45,283 bases of DNA from Betaproteobacteria bacterium (lineage in GTDB: Bacteria > Pseudomonadota > Gammaproteobacteria > Burkholderiales > SG8-41), in the NCBI GenBank assembly GCA_028291945.1, contig JAQGNH010000373.1:1-45283 (forward strand), in the 5' to 3' direction. Below, piece by piece: positions 34,184 to 41,928 of this stretch (positions within the stretch are counted from its first letter, which is position 1; every line of letters begins with the position of its first letter). The notes beneath the pieces were generated by a model that was not told the DNA's origin, ran no database searches, and saw only the letters and a list, made by a program, of their open reading frames with translations. The translations under genes were made by a program, and so were the position numbers.

Positions 34184-35110
34184 ATGTCGATGGCGGATCG
34201 TGACGGGCACATCTGGTACGATGGCAAGCTCGTGCCCTGGCGAAGCGCGAATACTCACGTGCTCACCCATTCGCTCCACTATGGCCTGGCGGTTTTCGAG
34301 GGCGTTCGCGCATACAAAACGAGCCAAGGCACTGCTATATTCAGGCTGAAAGAGCATACCGAGCGCCTGTTCAATTCCGCGCACATCTACATGATGAAAA
34401 TGCCGTACTCGCGCGATCAGCTCATGGATGCTCAGAAAGAGGTCGTGCGCGCGAACAAGCTCGACGAGTGCTACATCCGGCCGATCGCTTTCTACGGCTC
34501 GGAAAAAATCGGTGTTTCGCCCAAAGGCGCCAGCGTGCACGTCGCAATCGCAGCGTGGCCGTGGGGCGCGTACCTCGGTGCCGACGCGATTGAAAAAGGG
34601 ATCCGAGTCAAAACGTCCTCTTTCGCGCGCCATCACGTGAACGTCTCGATGTGCCGCGCGAAATACTCGGGCACCTATGCAAACTCGATACTCGCAAACC
34701 TCGAAGCAACGGAGCACGGGTACGACGAAGGCTTGCTGCTGGACGTCGATGGATTTGTCGCAGAAGGCTCTGGCGAAAATCTCTTCATGGTCAAGAACGG
34801 CTGCCTCTACGAGCCCGAGCTCACGAGCGCGCTGATCGGCATCACGCGCGACTCAGTCATCACGCTCGCGCGCGAGATGGGCTATTCGGTATCGGCCCGG
34901 CGCATCACGCGCGATGATCTGTACATCGCAGATGAAGCCTTCTTTACTGGAACCGCAGCCGAAGTAACGCCGATACGTGAGCTGGATGGCAGAATCATAG
35001 GCGAGGGCAAACGCGGCCCGATCACGACTCGCATCCAGAAAGCATTCTTCGAGTCTGTGACCGGAAAATCGGAGAAACACAACGACTGGCTCACGCCGGT
35101 CGCGGCGTAG
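34184..35110 (+). CDS. ilvE: Branched-chain amino acid aminotransferase
   Basis: A class IV PLP aminotransferase for the last step of valine, leucine and isoleucine synthesis. ATG 34184 has GGAGCTTTGAT upstream and gives MSMADRDGHIWYDGKLVPW; the 29 codons upstream are not conserved. Family motifs include HSLHYGLAVFEGVRAY, the PLP-lysine region VSMCRAKYSGTYANSILA, EGSGENLFMV, ITRDSVI and GTAAEVTPI. The 308-residue length is normal. It follows glnE after a repeat. TAGAAT at 34152-34157, framed by CGTAC/GTACG, could be its -10 box, without a clear -35. Confidence 0.95.
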   Translation: MSMADRDGHIWYDGKLVPWRSANTHVLTHSLHYGLAVFEGVRAYKTSQGTAIFRLKEHTERLFNSAHIYMMKMPYSRDQLMDAQKEVVRANKLDECYIRPIAFYGSEKIGVSPKGASVHVAIAAWPWGAYLGADAIEKGIRVKTSSFARHHVNVSMCRAKYSGTYANSILANLEATEHGYDEGLLLDVDGFVAEGSGENLFMVKNGCLYEPELTSALIGITRDSVITLAREMGYSVSARRITRDDLYIADEAFFTGTAAEVTPIRELDGRIIGEGKRGPITTRIQKAFFESVTGKSEKHNDWLTPVAA

Positions 35111-35119
35111 CCGGGCGAC

Positions 35120-35204
35120 AATGATGAATGCGGAATGTGAAATGATCATACCTTCAGCGTATCGCGCATCATTCATCAATCATCATTCATCATTCAGCAT
35201 TCGC
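35120..35204. repeat. Family B paired inverted array, unit B2
   Basis: Left arm AATGATGAATGCGGAATG and right arm CATCATTCATCATTCAGCAT (with more CATTCATCA copies before it) face each other around a core of about 20 bases containing AATGATCAT. The unit occupies nearly all of the gap between ilvE and the CHCC zinc-finger gene and ends ten bases before the latter's ATG. Confidence 0.8.
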
Positions 35205-35214
35205 GATTGACGGT

Positions 35215-35418
35215 ATGGAAGAACTCGTTACCAACAGCAAGCGCCACATCGAAATCACGGTGGACGATCTGCCGCTGCACTGTCCAATGCCATCGATGAT
35301 GCTGTGGAACGCGCACCCGCGGGTTTATATGCCGATCCAGAAGACGGGCGAAGCCCTCTGCCCGTATTGCGGGACCAAGTACCTGCTGATAGGCGGGCCG
35401 GTGGACACGGGTCACTGA
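35215..35418 (+). CDS. CHCC-type zinc-finger protein
   Basis: A 67-residue protein of the zf-CHCC family, related to the zinc domain of mitochondrial complex I subunit NDUFS6. The zinc ligands are Cys in LHCPMPS, His in NAHPRVYMPI and the pair CPYCGTKY, matching the C-H-C-C spacing. The bacterial role is unsettled. ATG 35215 follows a repeat with no strong Shine-Dalgarno sequence. It lies between ilvE and waaF, flanked on both sides by family B repeat units, a frequent neighbour of waaF and ilvE in betaproteobacteria. Confidence 0.92.
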   Translation: MEELVTNSKRHIEITVDDLPLHCPMPSMMLWNAHPRVYMPIQKTGEALCPYCGTKYLLIGGPVDTGH

Positions 35419-35424
35419 CCGGAC

Positions 35425-35514
35425 CGCGAATGCGGAATGATGAATGCGGAATAGAAAGGCGAAGCTTTAACCGCGGCTTACCGTTCATCATTCATCATTC
35501 ATCATTCATCATTA
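35425..35514. repeat. Family B paired inverted array, unit B3
   Basis: Left arm GCGAATGCGGAATGATGAAT and right arm with four tandem copies of TTCATCA lie on either side of a short core. The right arm ends four bases before the inferred GTG start of waaF, so it forms the whole visible leader of that gene. Confidence 0.8.
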
Positions 35515-35518
35515 GATC

Positions 35519-36535
35519 GTGAAGATCCTCGTCGTCGGACCGTCCTGGATCGGCGACACCGTTCTTGCCCAGCCGCTGTTCAAGCTGTTGCACCAGCGTT
35601 ATCGCGGCCTCGAGCTCGACGTGCTCGCGCCGGCCTGGACGTTTCCCATCGTGAACAGAATGCCCGAAGTGCGGCGCACGATCGCAAGCCCTTTCGAACA
35701 CGGCGAATTCAACTTTGCCGAGCGCCGCCAACTGGGCCGCGAGCTTCAGCCCGAACGCTATCAGCAGGCGATCATTCTTCCGAACACGTTGAAGTCCGCC
35801 TTCGTTCCCCTGTACGCCCGAATCCCGCGACGTACCGGATTCCGTGGAGAAATGCGTTGGCTGACGCTCAACGACGTGCGGCCTCTCGATGAACTGGCGC
35901 TGCCGCAAATGGCGCAGCGCTATGCCGCGCTCGGGTTAGACCCGCGCGAGCGACTGCCCGAACCTCTCCCCCGACCACAGCTCACTGCATCGGAACAAGC
36001 TTGGCGCGCAACGCTCGCGATGCTGGGCTTGAACCCTACGCAACGCGCAGTCGCACTCTGTCCGGGGGCCGAATATGGTCCCGCAAAACGCTGGCCGCCG
36101 TCGTATTTCGCAGAGCTCGCGCGCGATCTCACGCGAAACGGAGATGCAGTATGGCTGATCGGTTCGGCGAAGGATGCGTCGATTGGCGAGGACATCGTGC
36201 GGCTTTCGGGCGGCGCGTGCTTGAATCTGTGCGGCAAGACGACGCTGGATCAAGCGATCGATCTGCTCGCAGCCGTCCGGCTGGTCGTCACCAATGATTC
36301 AGGCTTGATGCACGTTGCGGCTGCGCTCGGCACACCGCTCATCGCGATTTACGGCTCGAGCACGCCTGACCACACGCCGCCCATGTCACCAAGCGCATCC
36401 ATCATCAAGCTCGACATCCCTTGCAGCCCCTGTTTCGAGCGCACCTGTCCGCTGGGTCATTTCAACTGCATGATGCAGTTGAAGCCGGAGCAGGTGTATG
36501 CGAGGACGTTACAAGCCGTCAAGCGCGAGCCGTGA
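35519..36535 (+). CDS. waaF: Lipopolysaccharide heptosyltransferase II
   Basis: Adds the second L-glycero-D-manno-heptose to the LPS inner core, a GT9 glycosyltransferase at the cytoplasmic face of the inner membrane. GTG 35519 gives MKILVVGPSWIGDTVLAQPL, the conserved acceptor-binding N terminus. Further motifs are RRTGFRGEMRW, ALCPGAEYGPAKRWP (nucleotide-sugar site) and VVTNDSGLMHVAAALGTP. The 338-residue size is normal, and the CSPCFERTCPLGH cysteine motif near the C terminus is typical. The leader is entirely a family B repeat, with no Shine-Dalgarno sequence. The stop codon lies in a family C repeat. Confidence 0.96.
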   Translation: MKILVVGPSWIGDTVLAQPLFKLLHQRYRGLELDVLAPAWTFPIVNRMPEVRRTIASPFEHGEFNFAERRQLGRELQPERYQQAIILPNTLKSAFVPLYARIPRRTGFRGEMRWLTLNDVRPLDELALPQMAQRYAALGLDPRERLPEPLPRPQLTASEQAWRATLAMLGLNPTQRAVALCPGAEYGPAKRWPPSYFAELARDLTRNGDAVWLIGSAKDASIGEDIVRLSGGACLNLCGKTTLDQAIDLLAAVRLVVTNDSGLMHVAAALGTPLIAIYGSSTPDHTPPMSPSASIIKLDIPCSPCFERTCPLGHFNCMMQLKPEQVYARTLQAVKREP

Positions 36536-36547
36536 TTCGTGATTCGG
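36531..36547 (+). repeat. Family C half-unit (CGTGATTCGTGATTCGG) overlapping waaF stop
   Basis: The sequence matches one arm of the inverted repeat at 21225-21281 with one base changed. The waaF TGA (36533-36535) falls inside it. No inverted partner is seen before the family A copies that follow. Confidence 0.55.
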
Positions 36548-36554
36548 AAACAAT

Positions 36555-36675
36555 AACCGAAGGAAAGGGGTAACGGGGGAAACCTTGGGTTTCCCCTGTT
36601 CGTTTACCGCCTCCCCCGGAGGGGGAGAACCTTGGGTTCTCCCTGTTCGTTCGCCGCCTCCCCCGGAGGGGGAGA
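36555..36675 (+). repeat. Family A palindromic repeat, copies 4a and 4b in tandem
   Basis: A complete unit (CCGAAGGAAAGGGGTAACGG, hairpin GGGGAAACCTTGGGTTTCCCC, CTGTTCGTTTACCG, hairpin CCTCCCCCGGAGGGGGAG) is followed by a partial second unit with GAGAACCTTGGGTTCTC, CTGTTCGTTCGCCG and the same GC hairpin. Differences between stem halves are compensated (GAAACC/GGTTTC against GAGAACC/GGTTCTC), so the hairpins look conserved as structures. The array separates the converging waaF and acyl-CoA dehydrogenase genes and could terminate both. Confidence 0.85.
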
Positions 36676-36693
36676 AGTGAGTCGCTGCGCCAC

Positions 36694-37938
36694 TCACTTC
36701 TCCTGCCCTGCATACACGCCAGCCGTATCCGGAAACAGCGCCTTCACGATCTTGAACTTCGAGATGTCGGTCGTGCCGTCCATGTGCAGAAACACGGCTG
36801 AATCGCGCAGCAGTTTCTCGATGCCGAAGTCGAGCATCACGCCATTGCCACCATGAAGCTCCATCGCGTGCTGGCAAACTTTGAACACTTCTTCCGACGC
36901 GAAAAGCTTAGCCATGTTGCACAGCGCCTCGGCGTCGGGTGATTTCGCATCCACCGCCGCTGAGGCTTCGCGCAGCATCGCGCGAACCGCAGACAGCTTG
37001 GTGGCCATTTCAGCGAGTCTGCATGCAACTGCCTGATGCTTGATCAGGATGCGCCCGCCCTGGACGTAGTTCTGCACGTATTCCGCTGTCCTTTCAAAAG
37101 CAGCCATGCCCACGCCGAGGTTCTTGGAAGCCTGAATGATCTTGCCCGGCCGGAAATACACCCCTGCTTTGGTCAACGCCGTGTCTTGCACCAGCAGATG
37201 ATCTTTCGGCACGGCCATGTCTTCGAAGACGATTTCACCGTTGTTCATGAAGCGGCCGCCCATCGTCTCGTTGCAGCGCTGAATGACGAGGCCGGGTGTA
37301 TCGCGGGGCACGAGGAAGCTCGAAGTCCCTTTCGTCATTCCCGCGCCGGGCTTCGTGGTGGCATAGACGACATACAACTTCGCATCGTACCCATTGCTGA
37401 TGAACTGTTTGCGTCCGTTGATCACCCACTTGTCGCCTCTGAGCTCGGCACGCGTGTGCATCATCGCCTCCGGCACGTCGTAAGGCAGCCACCGGTCGGA
37501 TGCGCCGCGGGGCTCGGTCAAACAGTGTGCGAGTAAAAACGAGGGATCTTCCGCGATGCGCGGAAACCAGCGCTCCTGCAGGTGCCGCGGCGCCACGTTA
37601 CGCAACAGAACCGACACTTTCCAGATCTGCACAAGCTTGTCGGCGAGCCCGGAATCGCCGCGCGCGAGCTCTTCGGAAATGACGGCGAACGTCCGGACTT
37701 CTTCCTTCGGATCGATCGCCGTACCGCCGAATTCCTCCGGAATCGCAAGTGTGCGAATACCGATCTTATGGGCCTGCTCCAATATGCTTCGAGGAAGACG
37801 ATCTTCCGGCGTCATCACCCACTCGCGCTGCCAGTTCTGGCGTATGAATGGCGTGACGAAGTCATCGACGAAAGCTCGACACGTCTCGCGCATCATTTTT
37901 TGTTCTTCGGACAGCCCGCGCTCGATCGAATGCATCAT
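36694..37938 (-). CDS. Acyl-CoA dehydrogenase
   Basis: A FAD-dependent alpha,beta-dehydrogenase of acyl-CoA thioesters, 414 residues. Family features are LGIRTLAIPEEFGG-like IRTLAIPEEFGG, AHCLTEPRGASD (FAD/substrate loop), GDKWVINGRKQFISNG, MELHGGNGVMLDFGIEKLLRD and a C-terminal block HMDGTTDISKFKIVKAL. At the position where medium-chain enzymes carry the catalytic base Glu (YEGT) this protein has Asp (MDGT), so its base may be Asp or lie elsewhere as in isovaleryl-CoA dehydrogenase. Two ATG codons at the start have GGGGAGAG upstream. No electron-transfer flavoprotein genes are nearby. The substrate is unknown. Confidence 0.9.
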   Translation of the reverse strand: MMHSIERGLSEEQKMMRETCRAFVDDFVTPFIRQNWQREWVMTPEDRLPRSILEQAHKIGIRTLAIPEEFGGTAIDPKEEVRTFAVISEELARGDSGLADKLVQIWKVSVLLRNVAPRHLQERWFPRIAEDPSFLLAHCLTEPRGASDRWLPYDVPEAMMHTRAELRGDKWVINGRKQFISNGYDAKLYVVYATTKPGAGMTKGTSSFLVPRDTPGLVIQRCNETMGGRFMNNGEIVFEDMAVPKDHLLVQDTALTKAGVYFRPGKIIQASKNLGVGMAAFERTAEYVQNYVQGGRILIKHQAVACRLAEMATKLSAVRAMLREASAAVDAKSPDAEALCNMAKLFASEEVFKVCQHAMELHGGNGVMLDFGIEKLLRDSAVFLHMDGTTDISKFKIVKALFPDTAGVYAGQEK

Positions 37939-38047
37939 GGTTCTCTCCCCGCTGTTTGCATTGAAAGATCCTGGACAGATGAGTTTGCCATACTTTGATA
38001 GAATCGAACGCGTCCCCGGCCGGTCGACCCCTACTCAGCCGCTACCC

Positions 38048-38476
38048 GTGAAGAAGACGCAATTTGCAACGCCGCAGGACGCCGAAGCGGCGTTCTACGA
38101 AGCTTTCATGAAGCACGACCTCGAAGCGATGATGGCGGTCTGGTCCGATGACGACGAGGTTTACTGCGTCCATCCGCGGGGTCCGCGCATCACGGGGGTT
38201 GCAGCCGTGCGCGAATCCTGGCGCCAGATCTTCGCAGCGGCTCAGACCGTGCGCTTCAATGTGCGCGAGCAGCATCTGATGCAGGCGATGATGGTCTCGG
38301 TGCACAGCGTCTACGAGCAGGTGATGACGGCCGATGAAAGCCGCTCACGCGGATGCGTTCTGGCAACGAATATCTATATGCGAACGGAGCGTGGCTGGCG
38401 GATGATGGCCCATCACGCGTCACCCGCTCCCGCAGTCGAGGATGTGGAGCCGCGTCGAGTGAAGACGCTTCACTGA
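38048..38476 (+). CDS. NTF2-like (SnoaL/YybH-type) protein
   Basis: A 142-residue cone-fold protein. The NTF2-like pattern is clear: ATPQDAEAAFYEAFMKHDLE, MMAVWSDDDEVYCVHPRGPR, ITGVAAVRESWRQIF and a C-terminal RTERGWRMMAHHASPAP. Such proteins are small enzymes, ligand binders or associated subunits, and the ligand is not evident. GTG 38048 is favoured because a TAGAAT box lies between it and the other in-frame start, ATG 37979, which would add 23 residues. It is divergent from the acyl-CoA dehydrogenase and 57 bases before the ComA-like gene, so it may belong to that cluster. Confidence 0.8.
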   Translation: MKKTQFATPQDAEAAFYEAFMKHDLEAMMAVWSDDDEVYCVHPRGPRITGVAAVRESWRQIFAAAQTVRFNVREQHLMQAMMVSVHSVYEQVMTADESRSRGCVLATNIYMRTERGWRMMAHHASPAPAVEDVEPRRVKTLH

Positions 38477-38503
38477 CGCCGCAGCGTCCACATTACAGAC
38501 CCT

Positions 38504-38527
38504 CAGGCTCGTATTCAGGCTCGTATT
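38504..38527 (+). repeat. Tandem duplicate of a 12-base sequence before the ComA-like gene
   Basis: CAGGCTCGTATT is repeated twice without gap, ending six bases before the ATG at 38534. It may be a regulator site or a chance duplication; no Shine-Dalgarno sequence is visible there. Confidence 0.5.
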
Positions 38528-38533
38528 CTTCTG

Positions 38534-39361
38534 ATGCCCTCCGTTTCCGACGCGCCGGTGTTTGGGTTGCCTGCGCGCAACCAAAAGCCGCGCACGCGCG
38601 GAATCACGTCGATGATCGATTTCGGCCCCGATACGTTCGGCTGGACGGGCGGCGAGCATGGGATCCATGACCTGCTGGCTGTCGCAGCGGACTACATCGA
38701 CTACGCCAAAATTTATGCGATGAACGCGCTCCTCATGCCGGAAAGCGTTCTGAAGCGAGCCGCAGTGCTGTACCGCGACGCCGGCGTCAAAACTTTCGCG
38801 GGCGGTATCCTATTCGAATATGCGTGGCAGCGCGGTCAGCTCGACGGCATGATTTCGCACCTGAAGAAATTAGGGATACCCGGCATCGAGCTTTCCGAAA
38901 ACTATGTCGAGCTGACTGAAGACGAACGGCACCGCGCAATCGACCGACTGCAACAGGGTGGATTGCAGGTCGTCTACGAGTTCGGCCGCAAGAATCCTGA
39001 AGAGCCGCTGAGCATCGACTACCTTACTGAAATCGTTCGCGCGGTCGGCGAGCACGGCATCGATCACGTCACCCTGGAACAAAGCGAGCTGGATCTGCTC
39101 GCGGCCGACAAGCCCGACGCGCTGCTGTCGCTCGCAAGGCAACCGTGGTTCGATCGTGTCGTCATCGAAGCGGACCCGTACCGCTTCCCCGATCAGCACG
39201 TGGCACTTCTGCGGGAGTTCGGCAATGACGTCAACCTCGCTAACGTCGCACCCGGCCAGATCCTGCGTTTGGAGGGTTTTCGCCAGGGCATCGGCCGCGC
39301 AGTAAACTACTGGGCCGTCTCGGGAGACGCTTCCCGCCCCGCCGGCATACACCATTCATGA
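38534..39361 (+). CDS. Divergent phosphosulfolactate synthase (ComA) family protein
   Basis: A TIM-barrel protein of the ComA family, whose archaeal members add sulfite to phosphoenolpyruvate for coenzyme M synthesis. The fold pattern is preserved in order: KPRTRGITSMIDFG, YIDYAKIYAMNALL, GVKTFAGGILFEYAWQRGQL, LGIPGIELSENYVELTEDER, VVYEFGRKNPEE and DVNLANVAPGQIL. Yet family residues are changed: DKG became DFG, KFGWGTS became KIYAMNA, EVGKK became EFGRK. It may act on a different substrate. It is 22 bases before the TcuA-like gene, with which it probably forms an operon. No other coenzyme M genes are present. Confidence 0.85.
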   Translation: MPSVSDAPVFGLPARNQKPRTRGITSMIDFGPDTFGWTGGEHGIHDLLAVAADYIDYAKIYAMNALLMPESVLKRAAVLYRDAGVKTFAGGILFEYAWQRGQLDGMISHLKKLGIPGIELSENYVELTEDERHRAIDRLQQGGLQVVYEFGRKNPEEPLSIDYLTEIVRAVGEHGIDHVTLEQSELDLLAADKPDALLSLARQPWFDRVVIEADPYRFPDQHVALLREFGNDVNLANVAPGQILRLEGFRQGIGRAVNYWAVSGDASRPAGIHHS

Positions 39362-39383
39362 GTCACCAGCGAAGAGGACTGCA

Positions 39384-40889
39384 ATGAGCACCACCGATTT
39401 TGGCAACCCTGATGTCATCGTAGTCGGCGCCGGCAACGCCGCCTGCTGCGCCGCGCTCGCGGCGCGTGAAAACGGCGCGAAAGTGATCGTGCTCGAAGCC
39501 GCGCCGGTCGAGGATTCCGGCGGCAACAGCCGCTATACGGGCGGCCTCATGCGTGTGGTCTACAACAACGTAGAGGACGTCGCTCAACTGATTCCCGACC
39601 TGACTGAAGAAGAGAAAAAGACGCACGATTACGGCAGCTATACGGCCGATGCGTACTTCGACGACATGGGCCGCATCACACAGTACATGTCCGACCCCGA
39701 CCTGACCGAGACCCTCATTACCCGCAGCTTCGACACGCTCGTATGGTTGCGGAAAAAAGGCGTGCGTTTCCAACCGAGCTACGGGCGGCAGTCCTACAAG
39801 GTGGAAGGCGGCGCGTACAAGTTCTGGGGCGGGCTGGTTGCCGAGACCTGGGGCGGCGGCGCAGGGCTGGTCGACAACGAGCACAAGGCTTGCGAGCGCG
39901 AAGGCATCAAGATTTTTTACGACACTCCCGCGCTGTCCCTGCTGACGGATGACGGTGGCACCGTGGTTGGCGTGAAAGCCAAATACAAAGGGCGCAACGC
40001 CGATATTCGGGCGAAAGCGGTTGTGCTCGCCTGCGGCGGCTTCGAGTCGAGCGCTGAGATGCGCGCGCGATATCTGGGTCCGGGCTGGGATCTCGCGAAA
40101 GTACGCGGCACGCGCTACAACCAAGGGGCAGGCATCAAGATGGCGCTCGACATCGGCGCGCTGCCCTACGGCCACTGGTCGGGCTGCCACGCGGTCGGCT
40201 GGGACCGCAATGCGCCGCCCTTCGGAGACGTGAACGTGGGCGATCAGTTCCAGAAGCACAGCTACCCCTGGGGCATCATGATCAATGCCAACGGTGAGCG
40301 CTTCGTCGACGAAGGCGCCGACTTCCGCAACTACACCTATGCGAAATACGGACGCGTCATTCTGAACCAGCCCGGCATGTTCGCGTGGCAGGTGTTCGAT
40401 CAGAAGCTGATACCGATGCTGCGCGACGAGTACCGCATCAAGCAGGTCACCAAGGTGCGCGCGAACACGCTGGAAGAGCTCGTGCAGAAGATGGAAGGCG
40501 TCAACGCAGAGCGCGCGCTGCAGGAGATCAAGCAGTACAACGCCGCGGTGCAGAAGGATAAGAAATTCAACATGGCGATCAAGGATGGCCGGCGGACCGA
40601 AGGTCTCGCGATCGATAAGACCAACTGGGCTAACACGCTGGATGAGCCGCCGTTCGAAGCCTACGCCGTCACCTGCGGCGTCACGTTCAGCTTCGGCGGT
40701 CTGAAGATCACCAACGATGGGGAAGTCGAAGACACTTCGGGCAAGCCGATTCCGGGGCTTTTCGCTGCGGGCGAGCTGGTCGGCGGCATCTTCTATCATA
40801 ACTATCCCGGCGGCACCGGCCTCACGTCGGGCTCGGTGTTCGGGAAAATTGCGGGAGCGGGTGCAGCCGGGTACGTAAAAGGCGGGTAG
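39384..40889 (+). CDS. FAD-dependent tricarballylate dehydrogenase-like flavoprotein (TcuA family)
   Basis: A fumarate reductase/succinate dehydrogenase-type flavoprotein. The FAD motif DVIVVGAGNAACCAALAARE is at residues 10-29, and the substrate/flavin domain shows SGGNSRYTGGLMRV, WGIMINANGERFVDEGADF and the C-terminal FAD motif GLFAAGELVGGIFYHNYPGG. In Salmonella, TcuA oxidises tricarballylate to cis-aconitate and needs the iron-sulfur/haem protein TcuB for re-oxidation; no tcuB is seen here. ATG 39384 has GAAGAGGA upstream. Spacing of 22 bases from the ComA-like gene indicates co-transcription. The substrate may be another di- or tricarboxylate. Confidence 0.9.
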   Translation: MSTTDFGNPDVIVVGAGNAACCAALAARENGAKVIVLEAAPVEDSGGNSRYTGGLMRVVYNNVEDVAQLIPDLTEEEKKTHDYGSYTADAYFDDMGRITQYMSDPDLTETLITRSFDTLVWLRKKGVRFQPSYGRQSYKVEGGAYKFWGGLVAETWGGGAGLVDNEHKACEREGIKIFYDTPALSLLTDDGGTVVGVKAKYKGRNADIRAKAVVLACGGFESSAEMRARYLGPGWDLAKVRGTRYNQGAGIKMALDIGALPYGHWSGCHAVGWDRNAPPFGDVNVGDQFQKHSYPWGIMINANGERFVDEGADFRNYTYAKYGRVILNQPGMFAWQVFDQKLIPMLRDEYRIKQVTKVRANTLEELVQKMEGVNAERALQEIKQYNAAVQKDKKFNMAIKDGRRTEGLAIDKTNWANTLDEPPFEAYAVTCGVTFSFGGLKITNDGEVEDTSGKPIPGLFAAGELVGGIFYHNYPGGTGLTSGSVFGKIAGAGAAGYVKGG

Positions 40890-41056
40890 AGCGTCGCGCC
40901 GAGCGCGTCAAAAGATGCCGTAGGACCGCCACGCCGGCGGTATGGGGTAGCACGTCCAGTATCCGGACGCTCCGGTGCGCAGCGACGGTGGCGGCGTTAA
41001 AATGCTCCCGCCACTGTCGCTCGACATCGATCACTCACATTTAAGCGGGAACGTCC

Positions 41057-41833
41057 ATGAACGCACCAGCCATCAAGATCTCTAAACCGGTCCGCGAACA
41101 GGTCAGCAAGGAAGAGTGGGAAGCCCGTGTCAATCTCGCAGCGTGCTACAGGCTCATGGCGGAACATGGCATGGTCGAGATGGTGGCAAATCACATTTCG
41201 GCTCGCGTTCCCGGAACCGAGAATCAGTTCCTGATCAACCCCTACGGCATGCTGTACGAAGAGATGACAGCCTCTTCGATGATCAAGATCGATATCGATA
41301 GCAACGTCCTGTTCAACGCGACCGACTACGGCATCAACGAGGCCGGCTATGTGATCCATAGTGCCATCCACGCGGCGCGTCACGACGTCGATTGCGTCAT
41401 TCACACGCATACGCTCGCCGGCATGGCGGTGTCCGCCATGAAGTGCGGAATCATGCCGATCGCTCAATCTTCGCTGCGTTTCCTCGATATCGGTTATCAC
41501 GACTACGAAGGTCCCGCGCTGCGTCTGGACGAGCGCGAGCGTCTGGTGCAGACGCTCGGGAATCGCGAAGCGATGGTCCTGCGCAATCACGGTCTTCTTA
41601 CGGTCGCGCCGAGCATCCCCGAATGCTTCAACAACATGTTCCGGCTCGAGCGTGCGTGCCAGCTGCAAGTGATGGCGCTGTCGTGCAACACCGAGCTGCA
41701 GATGCCGCCGGACGAAGTGGTGCGATACGGCAACGAGCAGATGCTGCCGGGCACGCGCCGCCGCTTCGGTCTGCTCGAATGGCCGGCGATGCTGCGCAAG
41801 CTCGACCGCAAGGATCCTTCGTACGCCGAATAA
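41057..41833 (+). CDS. Class II aldolase/adducin family protein
   Basis: A zinc-dependent aldolase or decarboxylase fold of 258 residues. The metal site is DCVIHTHTLAGMAVSAM (two His) plus VLRNHGLLTVAPSI (third His), and the phosphate/carboxylate loop region is MVEMVANHISARVPG. The acid residue region INPYGMLYEEMTASSMIKID is typical of the L-fuculose-phosphate aldolase group. It has GGGAA before the ATG. It follows the TcuA-like gene by 167 bases, which hold a possible -10 (TAAAAT near 41000), so it may have its own promoter. Substrate unknown; it may cleave the product of the neighbouring enzymes. Confidence 0.9.
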   Translation: MNAPAIKISKPVREQVSKEEWEARVNLAACYRLMAEHGMVEMVANHISARVPGTENQFLINPYGMLYEEMTASSMIKIDIDSNVLFNATDYGINEAGYVIHSAIHAARHDVDCVIHTHTLAGMAVSAMKCGIMPIAQSSLRFLDIGYHDYEGPALRLDERERLVQTLGNREAMVLRNHGLLTVAPSIPECFNNMFRLERACQLQVMALSCNTELQMPPDEVVRYGNEQMLPGTRRRFGLLEWPAMLRKLDRKDPSYAE

Positions 41834-41835
41834 GC

Positions 41836-41866
41836 GCTCAGCCGTCAGCGGCGAGCGTCAGCAGCG
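41836..41866 (+). repeat. Family E short repeat (GTCAGCG array), degenerate
   Basis: GCTCAGCCGTCAGCGGCGAG and GCGTCAGCAGCGATC are irregular copies of the motif just after the aldolase stop codon, followed directly by a terminator-like hairpin. Confidence 0.5.
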
Positions 41867-41870
41867 ATCA

Positions 41871-41893
41871 AACGGGCTCGGCAAGAGCCCGTT
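41871..41893 (+). terminator. Intrinsic-terminator-like hairpin after class II aldolase gene
   Basis: AACGGGCTC and GAGCCCGTT form a perfect nine-pair stem with loop GGCAA, 37 bases after the aldolase stop. The following bases (GTCACACG) are not T-rich, so termination may be inefficient. Confidence 0.55.
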
Positions 41894-41928
41894 GTCACAC
41901 GGATACGGGTTTGCCACCGAATGAACCC

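Noticed and set aside
35461-35514. Tandem TTCATCA copies as a possible CRISPR array or phase-variable tract
   Set aside because: No spacers of regular size and no cas genes. The tract lies before the start codon, and only one allele is visible, so phase variation cannot be claimed.
37979-38047. Longer N terminus for the NTF2-like protein from ATG 37979
   Set aside because: The extra residues are not domain-like and a TAGAAT promoter-like box lies within them. GTG 38048 was preferred, with moderate confidence.
39363-40799. Minus-strand open frame of 478 codons
   Set aside because: Antisense to the TcuA-like gene; rich in His/Arg/Val with no domain pattern.
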